Source of the DNA: Bosea sp. F3-2
GTDB taxonomy: Bacteria > Pseudomonadota > Alphaproteobacteria > Rhizobiales > Beijerinckiaceae
Length of the DNA: 64,000 nt
Direction: 5' to 3'
Assembly (NCBI RefSeq): GCF_008253865.1
Contig: NZ_CP042331.1
Coordinates: forward strand, 1,364,001-1,428,000
Under the pieces are notes generated by a model. That model did not search any database. It worked only from the letters and a program-made list of their open reading frames with translations, and was not told the origin of the DNA. Position 1 is the first letter of the stretch, and each line of letters opens with the position of its first letter. Positions 1 through 8,324 of the stretch are shown piece after piece. Position numbers and translations under genes: made by a program.

Positions 1-74
1 CGAGTGCAATTCCCCATGCCGACAAATTGCTGGCTCTGATGCCTTGCTTGACTATCGACAGCCAGGTCGGGGGA

Positions 75-986
75 TTATCGAGCTCCGCGAACTCCTTCGC
101 ATGCGTTGCTGCAGATCGCCTGATGGGCTTCAGCGACCGCATTGGCCAGCACCCCGGTCAGCCGCTCCGTTCGACGGTCATGCCGTTCGAGGAGGACGAT
201 GCGTCGGCTCAACTGGGGCTCGCCGAACGGCAGGGATGTCAGATCAAGCCTCGCATGCACATCATCCGATAGCGGGGCAATCGCGACACCGAGCCCCCTC
301 TCGACCATGCGCAGGATGACCTCCTGGCTATCCAGGATCATTTCCTCCCGCACGGTTATGCGCTGTCGACGCAATTCACGGTCGATCACTCTTCCGGCCC
401 AGGCGCGGCTGTCGAACCTGATGAAGGGCAACCCGCTCAGCAGCTCTCGCGGATCCTTCTGATCGTTGCCTCTCGGCGCAATGAGCCAGAACCGGTCCTC
501 ATAGAGCGGCGTCCAGATCAGATCCGAAGGGTAAGGACGCACAGGCTCTGTCGTGATGGCAGCGTCCAACTCACCGGCAGCGACTTGCACCGCGAGCTCT
601 GCCGACATGCCGGCAACAACATGAACACGAATGCGAGGATGGGCCCGATTCAAGGCGCTCAACGCATCCGGCAAGACGCCCGACAGGGCTGTCTGGATCG
701 CGCCAATCTTCAGACGGCCGACCAGCGAGCGCTCATCACTGAGGGCCTCTGGAATCCGGTCATAGAGCGCCAGAACCTCTTCCGACCGCGCGAGGACGAT
801 CTTGCCTGCTTCCGTCAGAACCGGCAGCCGCCGCGAGCGATCGAAGAGGGTCACCCCGAACTCGTCTTCGAGAGCCTTCACCTGCAAGCTCACGGCGGAC
901 TGCGTCAGCCCGACCGCTTCACCGGCGCGCGCGAATGATCCGTGACGTGCAATCGCGTGCAAGGTCCGAAGAGCGCGCAGCGACAT
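75..986 (-). CDS. LysR-family transcriptional regulator
   Basis: 303 aa, the usual LysR length. The N-terminal winged helix-turn-helix (about residues 1-60) has the classic pattern of 'RHGSFARAGEAVGLTQSAVSLQVKALE' split here as SFARAGEAVG and TQSAVSLQVK, then LFDR. The rest is a LysR substrate-binding domain with the typical RLKIGAIQ beta-strand. The ATG has a G-rich ribosome site just upstream. The gene reads away from an aminotransferase remnant and an AEC carrier across a 125-base gap, so it probably once controlled that divergent unit. The effector is unknown. Bases 1-74, downstream of the stop, show nothing I can name. Confidence 0.93.
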   Translation of the reverse strand: MSLRALRTLHAIARHGSFARAGEAVGLTQSAVSLQVKALEDEFGVTLFDRSRRLPVLTEAGKIVLARSEEVLALYDRIPEALSDERSLVGRLKIGAIQTALSGVLPDALSALNRAHPRIRVHVVAGMSAELAVQVAAGELDAAITTEPVRPYPSDLIWTPLYEDRFWLIAPRGNDQKDPRELLSGLPFIRFDSRAWAGRVIDRELRRQRITVREEMILDSQEVILRMVERGLGVAIAPLSDDVHARLDLTSLPFGEPQLSRRIVLLERHDRRTERLTGVLANAVAEAHQAICSNACEGVRGAR

Positions 987-1111
987 GATCGGCCCCCATT
1001 CAGGTCAGATGCAATCAACGAGTTTTTCTTATCAATGGGAAGAGAATTAAGAGTTTTTCCTGCAGCTATTTGACTGATAGGTCTTCGCCAGCTTCGTGAC
1101 GCGAGATCGAC

Positions 1112-1300
1112 ATGGCGGCCTTCCCAAACGCTTCTGACCTTCTTCTGGAAGCGGGCGTCGCGACGGTTCCCGGCGGCACCTTCGGCGCTCCCGGACATCT
1201 GTGCCTGTCATTCGTGGCCGATACCGTGACCCTCGAAGACGGTTGCCGCCGCATCGTTGCAGCCTTGGACGCACAGGCAGCCTTGGACGCACAGGCATGA
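1112..1300 (+). pseudogene. Aminotransferase C-terminal remnant
   Basis: This 62-codon frame reads like the last segment of a fold-type I class I/II aminotransferase: LLLEAGVATVPGGTFG, then GHLCLSFVAD and LEDGCRRIVAAL. That is the usual 'AGVAVVPGxxFGxxGxxxxRxSFA' C-terminal region of aspartate-aminotransferase-like enzymes, although the expected substrate-carboxylate Arg before SF appears as Cys-Leu. No upstream frame supplies the catalytic lysine domain, so the gene has lost most of its 5' part. It ends in a tandem duplication and its TGA overlaps the ATG of the next gene (ATGA). Its translation may still couple to the downstream carrier. It could instead be a small expressed protein. Confidence 0.6.
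1259..1294 (+). repeat. Two-copy 18-bp tandem repeat
   Basis: The unit GCAGCCTTGGACGCACAG occurs twice head to tail (1259-1276 and 1277-1294), followed by GCATGA. It keeps the frame of the aminotransferase remnant and encodes a repeated AALDAQ. It sits directly before the AEC carrier start, so a unit gain or loss would leave the ATGA overlap intact. Confidence 0.9.
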
Positions 1301-2226
1301 CCGGCGATGTCCTGCTAGCCCTTTTGCCCGTCATCATCTTGATCGGGCTCGGGATGGCTCTGCGCCAGAGGCGGTTCCTGCAAGAGAGCTTTTGGCCACA
1401 GGCAGAGCGGCTCGGCTACTATGTCCTCCTGCCCTGCCTGTTCTTTCACGGCCTTGCCACCGCGCAGCTGGAAGCACTGCCGGTTCGTGACCTGGCGTTG
1501 ACGCTGATCCTGTCGACCATTGTAGTCGCGGCGTTGGTCATGGCCATCCAGCCGCTGCTGAAGCTGGACGGGCCGGCATTCACCTCGGTGTTTCAGGGAA
1601 GCGTCCGGTTCAACAACTATGTCGGCGTGACCTTGGCTGCGGGCCTCTTCGGAGCCAAAGGCATCGCCTTGGCGGCGATCTGCAACGCGGCAATTGTTCC
1701 GACCGTCAATGTCCTTTGCGTGCTGGTGTTCGCCCGCTTTGGCGCAGCAAAGCTCAGCGGCCGCGGCATTCTCAAGCAGCTCGTGACGAACCCGCTGGTG
1801 GTGGCCTCTCTCTCCGGGATTCTCTTCCAGCTCATCGGCCTGCGTATTCCTCCCGGCCTTGATCCCGCCATGCGCTCCCTGGGTGCGGCCTCGTTGCCGC
1901 TCGGGCTACTCTGCGTTGGTGCGGCACTTGATTTCGGCTCGGCCCGCAGATGGATCAGACCGGTCGCCTCCTCATCGATCATGAAGTTCCTGGCGATGCC
2001 TGTCGCAACGGTGCTCATAGCCATCGTCACGGGACTGAATGGCCCGGCCCTGACAACGGCGCTGCTGTTCCAGGCCCTGCCGACAGCGTCCTCCGCCTAC
2101 ATCATGGCGCGCCAGCTCGGCGGGGATGCACCTCTGATGGCCGGGATTACGGCGATCCAGACCGCCCTCGCGGTCGTTGCGATCCCTGTCGTGCTGATCG
2201 GCCTGTCAGGCTGGGGCGTGCTTTGA
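1297..2226 (+). CDS. AEC-family (auxin efflux carrier-like) transporter
   Basis: 309 aa, strongly hydrophobic throughout, with about 10 predicted membrane segments. The N-terminus (VLLALLPVIILIGLGMALR) and the C-terminal segment with TALLFQALPTASSAYIMARQ are typical of the AEC/MdcF family, which exports or takes up organic acids such as malonate or malate. The frame is open further upstream. I chose the ATG at 1297 because it overlaps the stop of the preceding remnant (ATGA) and begins the first membrane helix directly. The substrate cannot be read from the sequence; the nearby LysR and the amino acid enzymes suggest an organic acid. Confidence 0.88.
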   Translation: MTGDVLLALLPVIILIGLGMALRQRRFLQESFWPQAERLGYYVLLPCLFFHGLATAQLEALPVRDLALTLILSTIVVAALVMAIQPLLKLDGPAFTSVFQGSVRFNNYVGVTLAAGLFGAKGIALAAICNAAIVPTVNVLCVLVFARFGAAKLSGRGILKQLVTNPLVVASLSGILFQLIGLRIPPGLDPAMRSLGAASLPLGLLCVGAALDFGSARRWIRPVASSSIMKFLAMPVATVLIAIVTGLNGPALTTALLFQALPTASSAYIMARQLGGDAPLMAGITAIQTALAVVAIPVVLIGLSGWGVL

Positions 2227-2366
2227 GCGGACTATCCGGGCGTTTGCGGGCTGAGCGGGGCGCGATCGCGGCCATGGCTAATCCGCGCTTCGGCACGCAA
2301 ACTACGACTGATCGGAATCGAAAGGGCTCTTATCCCTTCGAGAGCCGATGAAGGGAGGCATCGCAT

Positions 2367-3572
2367 ATGTCGCTTGATCGCAGACGGAACCGGACCCAGG
2401 GCTTTTCCACCCGCGCCATTCACCTCGGCTATGACCCCGCCGAGCATGAAGGCGCGCTCACGCCACCGATCTTCATGACCTCGACCTACGCCTTCGAAAG
2501 CGCCGAGCAGGGTGCGGAGATCTTCAGGGGCGAGCGGCCCGGCTATGTCTATGGCCGCTCGAAGAATCCGACGCAGACCATTCTCGAAGAACGCATGGCG
2601 AGCCTGGAAGGCGCCGAGGCCGGCATGACCGCCGCCTCGGGCATGGGTGCGATCGCGACCGTCGTGCTGACCCTGCTTTCACCCGGCGACGAGGTCGTGA
2701 TCGACCATACGCTCTACGGCAACACCTATGCGCTGTTCACACAGGGGCTGGCGAGGCTCGGCATCATCGCCCGCCCGGCGGACTTCACCCAACTCGATAC
2801 GCTGACGACAATGGTCGGCGAGCGCACGAAGCTGGTGTTCTTCGAAACACCGGCCAATCCGAACCTGCGCGTCATCGACATCGCCGCGGTGTCGCGCATC
2901 GCCCATCAGGCGGGCGCGCTGGTCGTCGTCGACAACACCTTCGGCACGCCCGTGCTGCAGCGCCCGCTGGAGTTCGGAGCCGACATCGTCGTCCATTCCG
3001 GGACGAAATATCTCGGCGGGCATGGCGATCTGCTGGCCGGCATCGTCGTCGGCCCAACCGAGCTGCTGAAGCAGATCCGGCAAACCGGCCTGCGCTGGAT
3101 GACCGGCGCGACGCTCTCTCCCTTCAACTGCTTCCTCATGCTGCGCGGGCTGAAGACGCTCGAAGTCCGGGTCGAGCGCCATGCCGCTTCGGCCCTGAAG
3201 GTGGCGCGCGAACTGGAGCGCCACCCGCGCATCGTCAGCCTGTCCTATCCCGGCCTGCCGTCCTTCCCGCAATTCGAGCTCGCCCAGCGGCAGATGTCGG
3301 GTTCCGGCGGCGGCCTGATTTCCTTCGAGCTCGATGGCGGGATCGAGATGGGCATGGCCTTCATGAACCATCTCCGGCTGATCACCCGCGCCGTCAGCCT
3401 CGGCGATGCGGAGACCCTGATCCAGCATCCCGCCAGCATGACCCATGCGATCGTCAGCCGGGAGGACCGGTTGAAGCACGGCATCAGCGACGGGCTCCTG
3501 CGGCTTTCGATCGGGCTGGAGAGCGTGGAGGATATCCTCGACGATCTCACCGGAGCGCTCGACGCGCTTTAG
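2367..3572 (+). CDS. Methionine gamma-lyase-like PLP enzyme (Cys/Met metabolism family)
   Basis: 401 aa, full length for the family. By remembered alignment it tracks methionine gamma-lyase (L-methionine to methanethiol, 2-oxobutyrate and ammonia) from end to end: ATRAIH-type start, YGRSKNPT, SGMGAI, and the PLP lysine Lys214 in SGTKYLGGHGD. Tyr117 of TLYG matches the conserved active-site tyrosine. The next-but-one residue, Cys116 in Pseudomonas putida MGL, is Asn119 here, so substrate preference may differ. O-acetyl- or O-succinylhomoserine sulfhydrylase activity is an alternative. GGGAGG at 2353-2358 sets the start. The gene is followed by a LysE-type exporter on the same strand. Confidence 0.85.
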   Translation: MSLDRRRNRTQGFSTRAIHLGYDPAEHEGALTPPIFMTSTYAFESAEQGAEIFRGERPGYVYGRSKNPTQTILEERMASLEGAEAGMTAASGMGAIATVVLTLLSPGDEVVIDHTLYGNTYALFTQGLARLGIIARPADFTQLDTLTTMVGERTKLVFFETPANPNLRVIDIAAVSRIAHQAGALVVVDNTFGTPVLQRPLEFGADIVVHSGTKYLGGHGDLLAGIVVGPTELLKQIRQTGLRWMTGATLSPFNCFLMLRGLKTLEVRVERHAASALKVARELERHPRIVSLSYPGLPSFPQFELAQRQMSGSGGGLISFELDGGIEMGMAFMNHLRLITRAVSLGDAETLIQHPASMTHAIVSREDRLKHGISDGLLRLSIGLESVEDILDDLTGALDAL

Positions 3573-3681
3573 AGAACGCGCCGATCTGACTGCAACGCAG
3601 TCAGATCGGAGAACGCGTTCTCTCACTCAAGTTGAGAGCCGGATCCGATCAGGTTGATTCAATCTGATCGGATCCGGCTCT
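3571..3681. repeat. Palindromic intergenic repeat, family 1, copy A (double hairpin)
   Basis: Two perfect stem-loops lie side by side. The first has a 13-bp stem (3581-3593 with 3597-3609, loop AAC). The second has an 18-bp stem (3635-3652 with 3664-3681, 11-base loop). Between them is the palindrome AGAACGCGTTCT. The element starts at the TAG stop of the methionine gamma-lyase-like gene, so the repeat edge helps form the stop codon. Related copies lie at 4360-4390 and 20188-20297. The hairpins may also act in transcript termination or 3'-end protection. Confidence 0.85.
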
Positions 3682-3764
3682 AAGCCTGAGAGATTCCGGC
3701 GGGCTTGAGCGGAGACTGATCGGGATCAAGGCGCAGAGACCGCGCTTGTGGTACCGGATGCGCC

Positions 3765-4340
3765 ATGCATCTGTCCGTTTTCGCCTTCGCATGCGCGTCG
3801 CTGCTCGCGACCCCTGGTCCGACAAACACGTTGTTGGCGACAGCCGGCGCCGAAGTCGGGTGGCGGCGCGCTCGATATCTGTTGGCTGCGGAACTCTCCG
3901 GCTATCTGCTGGCTATCACGATCTTGAGGCTCGTACTGGGGCCGGTGATCGCCAGCCTGCCAGTGTTCGCGTTGGTGCTTCAAGGTGTCGTCGTCGTTTA
4001 CGTGCTTCATCTGGCGATCGCGCTCTGGAGGCGCGGCAATGTTCGCCTTCTCACGGGGCAATCGATCACCTTCCAGCGTGTTTTCCTGACCACGTTGCTC
4101 AACCCGAAAGGGCTGATCTTTGCATTCACCCTCATCCCGGCGGCTGATGGCGTGTTGGTCGGGCTCGGAGTGCTTTCAGTGGAGATCGCCACGATTGGTT
4201 TCGGGTGGATCCTCCTGGGGAGCGCCTTCCATGCGCGCCTGCAGAATGCGGCCAACGCAAAGATCGGGTACCGCGTAAGCGCTGGGATGCTGGCCCTGCT
4301 CGCCGGCGCGGTGGCAGCACGGGCTCTCGCGGCATTCTGA
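3765..4340 (+). CDS. LysE/RhtB-family amino acid exporter
   Basis: 191 aa, slightly shorter than the usual 200-210. The N-terminal segment carries the family hallmark TPGPTNTLLA, followed by about five or six hydrophobic helices. The central LLNPKGLIFAF matches the conserved 'NPK' region of RhtB/LysE permeases, which export amino acids such as homoserine, threonine or lysine across the inner membrane. It lies downstream of a methionine gamma-lyase-like gene with a repeat between them, so co-transcription is possible but not shown. It converges on the histidine kinase gene with only 14 bases between the stops. Confidence 0.85.
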   Translation: MHLSVFAFACASLLATPGPTNTLLATAGAEVGWRRARYLLAAELSGYLLAITILRLVLGPVIASLPVFALVLQGVVVVYVLHLAIALWRRGNVRLLTGQSITFQRVFLTTLLNPKGLIFAFTLIPAADGVLVGLGVLSVEIATIGFGWILLGSAFHARLQNAANAKIGYRVSAGMLALLAGAVAARALAAF

Positions 4341-4354
4341 CCCCAGAGACCGTT

Positions 4355-6055
4355 TCAGCGATCAGGTTGAATCAACCTGATCGGATCCGGCCGAAAGGCC
4401 GACGTTGAGCTGTGATTGGAGCTTTTCGCGCGGGGTTGTCGCGGGAGCACGATCACGAAATGCGTCCCTCGCGTAGCGTCAGCGAGCGAAATCGAGCCAC
4501 CATGCGCTTCCAGCATCGCGCGCACGATGGCGAGACCCATCCCCGTTCCCCCGCTGTCGCGGCGTGTTGTGAAGAAGCTGTCGAAGATTCGCGCGCGGTT
4601 ATTCAGCGATATGCCGTGCCCGTCGTCGCGAATATCGAGGAGGATGAACTCGCCCTGTCGTTCCGCATCGACCGTGAACCGGGCGGCACCATGACGCTCG
4701 GCATTGTCGGCCAGATGTGACAGCACGATGCGGAGGTTTTCCGTCGACATGCCCAGCAGGCTCGCCAGCTCACCACGACCCTGGATCGCAAGCCCGGGAA
4801 AGGCATCGTGCAGCGTTGCGACGACGGAGCCGAGATAGCTCGAACCGTCCGTGGGCGTGCCTTCGGCGCGCGCCAGCTCGCGGAGGCGATTGGTGATCGC
4901 CGTCAGCCGCTTCGTATCGGCGACGATATTGTCGAGGAAGCGGCGGCGCTCCGCCTCGGTCATGCGGTCCTCGCCCGCGCCGATGTCGTCCCGCAGCAGC
5001 TCGGCTGCGCCCTCGATCGAGGTGAGCGGCGATTTGAGCTCATGCGAGACATGGGCGGCGAAGGTCGCCACAAAGTCCGAGCGCGTGTTGAGGGCGCCGG
5101 CCATGTCGAGGAAGCTTTGCGACAGCGTCGCGAACTCAGCCGTGCCGTGATGCTTGAGTGGACGCAGCGCGCTGCGGTCGCCCTTGCCGATCGCCGCTGT
5201 CCTGGCGATCAGCTCCTTGACCGGCCGCGTGATCGTCCGATGGAAGGCCAGCCCGATCAGCAGGGTCAGGGCGATGACCGACAGCCCAGCCGCAATGACC
5301 TTGCCGCGCTCCTCATACAGATGGCGGAAGACATTGCTCGGCGTGCGGGATGCATAGAGAACCGCCGCGACGCGTCCATCGATGACGACCGGCATCGCCG
5401 TGAAGACCCGCACACCGGTGCCCCGGCTCAGCGAATAGAGCGGTGGCGGCTCGTGCTTGGAGACACGCAGCCTCAGTGCCGCCGCGAACCGGCCGCGCAA
5501 CGCCTCTGCAACCTCCTCGACATGAGCCAGCGATTGCCCGATCTCCTCTCGCCCGGCGATGACGACGCCTTGCGGATCGAGCAGCCTGAAGCCGGCGAGC
5601 GTCACGCGCTGCGTCTCGGCGAGAAGAGGCCTGAGCCGCTCGCCCGCAGCGCGGAAAGCCTCGAGCGCCGGGCGCGGTGCGAGCTGCGCCTCGGGCCGTC
5701 GCCGCAGGAGCTGATCTCGCGCCAGATCGAGCTCCGGCAGGATCGGAGCAAGCTCGCCGGGCGCCTCCGGCTGGGTGTCGAGAGGAACCGTCGCCCCCAG
5801 CGCAGCATCGGCCGGCAGGTTCATTCGCAGGTCCTGCCCGATGGTTGCGGCCAGCGCCGCACTCTGGGCGATCAGTTCCGATTCCGCCTGATGCACGAGT
5901 TGGTTCTCGTAGATCCGGAAGAAGAACAAGCCGACGAAAGGCAGCGCCAGCACGGCTGTCAGCATCATGAAGACCATGAGGCTGAGGCTCGGCCGCCACT
6001 TCGGCGTCACCAGCGCCCGCGGCTCACTCCCTCCCGTCACGCCGAGGCCTCGCAA
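4355..6055 (-). CDS. Sensor histidine kinase (HAMP, CreC/OmpR-partner type)
   Basis: 566 aa inner-membrane kinase. A first membrane helix (about 24-46) and a second (about 252-271) bracket a roughly 200-residue periplasmic sensor rich in Arg, Ala and Pro. HAMP follows, then HisKA with SHELKSPL (phospho-acceptor His338) and HATPase_c with GTGMGLAIVRAMLEAHGG. Its start overlaps the response regulator gene by 19 bases. The last residues (RPDPIRLIQPDR before the TGA) are encoded by a palindromic intergenic repeat, so the native C-terminus was extended or replaced by repeat insertion. The signal is unknown; the domain layout resembles CreC. Confidence 0.92.
   Translation of the reverse strand: MRGLGVTGGSEPRALVTPKWRPSLSLMVFMMLTAVLALPFVGLFFFRIYENQLVHQAESELIAQSAALAATIGQDLRMNLPADAALGATVPLDTQPEAPGELAPILPELDLARDQLLRRRPEAQLAPRPALEAFRAAGERLRPLLAETQRVTLAGFRLLDPQGVVIAGREEIGQSLAHVEEVAEALRGRFAAALRLRVSKHEPPPLYSLSRGTGVRVFTAMPVVIDGRVAAVLYASRTPSNVFRHLYEERGKVIAAGLSVIALTLLIGLAFHRTITRPVKELIARTAAIGKGDRSALRPLKHHGTAEFATLSQSFLDMAGALNTRSDFVATFAAHVSHELKSPLTSIEGAAELLRDDIGAGEDRMTEAERRRFLDNIVADTKRLTAITNRLRELARAEGTPTDGSSYLGSVVATLHDAFPGLAIQGRGELASLLGMSTENLRIVLSHLADNAERHGAARFTVDAERQGEFILLDIRDDGHGISLNNRARIFDSFFTTRRDSGGTGMGLAIVRAMLEAHGGSISLADATRGTHFVIVLPRQPRAKSSNHSSTSAFRPDPIRLIQPDR
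4360..4390. repeat. Palindromic repeat, family 1, copy B (inside a coding end)
   Basis: GATCAGGTTG and CAACCTGATC (4360-4369 and 4373-4382) form a 10-bp stem with an AAT loop, followed by CGGATCCGG as in copies A and C. The element is shorter than copy A and lies within the last codons of the histidine kinase gene, just past the stop of the exporter gene. Confidence 0.8.
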
Positions 6056-6744
6056 CGGCCCAGTCTGAAGCCAACGCCGTGCACGGTCTCGATCGCGTTC
6101 TCGCCGCCCGCCCTCAGGATCTTCGACCGGATGTTGCGGATATGGCTGTCGATGGTCCGGTCCGAGACATGGATCGCGCCGCCATAGGCCTGGTCGAGGA
6201 TCTGGTCCCGGCTGAAGACCTGGCGTGGCCGCGCGATCAGCGTCCGCAGAATTTCGAATTCGATGGCGGTCAGGGAAAGCTCGCTGCCGTTGAACCGCAC
6301 CTCATGCGTGGATGGGTCGAGGCTCAGGGCCCTCCAGGCCAGGGACTCCTCGACGCTCTTGGCAACCTTCAAGCCGTTGCGGACGCGCTTGAGGATGACG
6401 TTGACGCGGGCGACGAGCTCGCGCGGGCTGAACGGCTTGGTGACATAGTCGTCGCCGCCGATTTCCAGCCCGAGGATGCGGTCGATCTCGTCGTCGCGTG
6501 CGGAGAGGAACAGGATCGGCACCTCCGAGGATTTCCGGATCTGCCGGCAGACCTCGAGCCCGTCCATCTCCGGCATGCCGATGTCGAGGACGACGAGATC
6601 CGCCGGGCGCTGCCTGAAGGCATCGAGCGCCTGCAGGCCGTCGCGCGCGACCACTGTGGCCATGCCGGCCTTCTCCAGCGCGAAGCAGATCACCTCGCAG
6701 ATATGGCTATCGTCGTCGACCACGAGAATGCGCGGCGCCATCAT
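6037..6744 (-). CDS. OmpR-family response regulator
   Basis: 235 aa. The receiver domain has the acidic pair in VVDDD, phospho-acceptor Asp54 in VVLDIGMPEMDG and Lys103 in DDYVTKPFSP. The C-terminal half is a winged-helix DNA-binding domain with LTAIEFEILRTLIARP and VSDRTIDSHIRNIRSKI, ending VHGVGFRLG. It is partnered with the overlapping histidine kinase downstream. Its ATG overlaps the TGA of the membrane protein gene upstream (ATGA), so all three are translated from one message. The domain arrangement resembles CreB. Its regulon cannot be inferred from here. Confidence 0.95.
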   Translation of the reverse strand: MMAPRILVVDDDSHICEVICFALEKAGMATVVARDGLQALDAFRQRPADLVVLDIGMPEMDGLEVCRQIRKSSEVPILFLSARDDEIDRILGLEIGGDDYVTKPFSPRELVARVNVILKRVRNGLKVAKSVEESLAWRALSLDPSTHEVRFNGSELSLTAIEFEILRTLIARPRQVFSRDQILDQAYGGAIHVSDRTIDSHIRNIRSKILRAGGENAIETVHGVGFRLGRCEASA

Positions 6745-8324
6745 CTGCCCTCAGGGGTATCGGCCGGTGATACCGGCATCGTCTTGAACGGAGCTTCGCG
6801 AGTGTTAGCCAAGTATCGCGACAGCCGCCATCCGCGGAAGCTCCAGCCGCGCCAGTCGCCTTGCGACCTGTGATGGCACTGGGCGAGCCTGTCGCGCCGA
6901 GCTGCGAACGTGGCGGCATATCGGGTCCATGGCGAGTGGGGCGGGACGTGACCTGCGGCAGCGATCCGCGGCACATAGCGATCGATCGCCGGGATGGCAT
7001 GCGGGCCGAGCCCGAACAGATAGGGGATGTCGATATGCTGCCCCTCCCCGCGCATCTCGAAAGAGTGGCGGAGATTGTAGTTGGCGATGACGACCGCCGT
7101 ATCCACGAAGCTGTAGGTATAGAGCGTCAACGCCAGCGCGACCATATTCGCAGACACCAGCCAGCCAACCGTCCGGCGCGTCAGAATCTGGGCCAATATC
7201 AGGACGAGCCCGGCAGCGACGAGCAGCATCCAGACAAACGCCGCCAGCCGCAGACCGGTCAATGAATACGCGTCGACATAGAGATCGAGGCGCAACAGGG
7301 CGGAGAGCACGAGCAGGATGTTCTGCCCCACCCAGGCGAGGACCAGCGGCCTGACCAGGGGATCGCGCTCGCTGGACCCCGACGGGCGCATGGCAACCAG
7401 CACGAAGGCAGCTGCCAGCAATGCGGTCACCACCAGCGGATAGGCGCCGCGATGGGCATAGCTCGCATGGCTCAACCCTGCCGGCAGGCTGGCGCCGCCC
7501 CAGAGATAGACGATGTCCATCGCGGTCTGAATGGCGAAGAGCCCATTGAACAGAACCAGGGAGCGCCTGACCGTCTGGTCGCTCAGCGGATCGAGCGGAT
7601 GGAGCGCCGACATGGCCGTTGACGGTGCGGGGCGGCTGCGCTTGCGGAGGCGAAGAGAGCGGATGCGGACAAGAGGCCAGATCAGGCACAGCATGACGGC
7701 CCAGAACACCGAGCGCCCGGAGAAGAGCTGACCCAGCATCGCAAGGATATCGATCCGGCTCAGCCAACTCTCCAGCAGCGGATTTGCCGATACGAACAGC
7801 GAGATGAAGACAGCGCAGAACAGAAGCGGCACCATCCAGCCCAGCAATCCGGACAGGATACCTGTCCGCTGCTTTCGCCGCGCCCCGTAACGGCTCGCCC
7901 GCGCGAAGTCGCTGAACAATCGGAAGATGCCTGAAAACGGCATGCGCAGCGCGGCCCGCAGATGCTCCAGCCAGGGCAGATCCCGGACCTCGATCAATGT
8001 CCGTGCGCAGACAGCGGTCGTAATCAAAGCGATCGTCACCGACAGCCAATTGATGTCTTCGACGACCGGCAGGATTCCGGCCGCAAGCAGGATGACCGCG
8101 CGCCAGCGCCGTGCAGATTCGGCGCGGATCGGGTTGAGGCAGGCCGAAGCCGCGGCGAGAGCAGCGAGGAAGAGTGCGAGCGAGATCCCGAGCCGGTGTC
8201 CGTAGAACAGAGCATCCGCCAGAGCGACCAGGGCGGCTGCAGCTGCCAACTGGATCGTCAGCCATCCGGCTGGCCGCTTGGCGCGCGGGAGGAGAGTGTC
8301 GTGTTCGGATGCATAGACTGGCAT
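6741..8324 (-). CDS. Multi-pass membrane protein, DUF4153/DUF4173-like
   Basis: About 527 aa with roughly 11-13 hydrophobic segments and a soluble C-terminal tail of about 110 residues. The conserved stretch MVPLLFCAVFISLFVSANPLLE resembles the DUF4173/DUF4153 membrane proteins of rhizobia; the first 20 residues of it are the part I recognise. I chose the ATG at 8324, just before the first hydrophobic region. Upstream residues in the same frame are low-complexity and unlikely to be translated. The gene leads the operon of the two-component pair, which suggests a role in signal perception or as a membrane partner of the kinase. No enzymatic motif is visible. Confidence 0.75.
   Translation of the reverse strand: MPVYASEHDTLLPRAKRPAGWLTIQLAAAAALVALADALFYGHRLGISLALFLAALAAASACLNPIRAESARRWRAVILLAAGILPVVEDINWLSVTIALITTAVCARTLIEVRDLPWLEHLRAALRMPFSGIFRLFSDFARASRYGARRKQRTGILSGLLGWMVPLLFCAVFISLFVSANPLLESWLSRIDILAMLGQLFSGRSVFWAVMLCLIWPLVRIRSLRLRKRSRPAPSTAMSALHPLDPLSDQTVRRSLVLFNGLFAIQTAMDIVYLWGGASLPAGLSHASYAHRGAYPLVVTALLAAAFVLVAMRPSGSSERDPLVRPLVLAWVGQNILLVLSALLRLDLYVDAYSLTGLRLAAFVWMLLVAAGLVLILAQILTRRTVGWLVSANMVALALTLYTYSFVDTAVVIANYNLRHSFEMRGEGQHIDIPYLFGLGPHAIPAIDRYVPRIAAAGHVPPHSPWTRYAATFAARRDRLAQCHHRSQGDWRGWSFRGWRLSRYLANTREAPFKTMPVSPADTPEGR

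Noticed and set aside
4808..6187. 459-codon plus-strand open frame
   Set aside because: Antisense to the histidine kinase and response regulator genes, both with full catalytic motifs.
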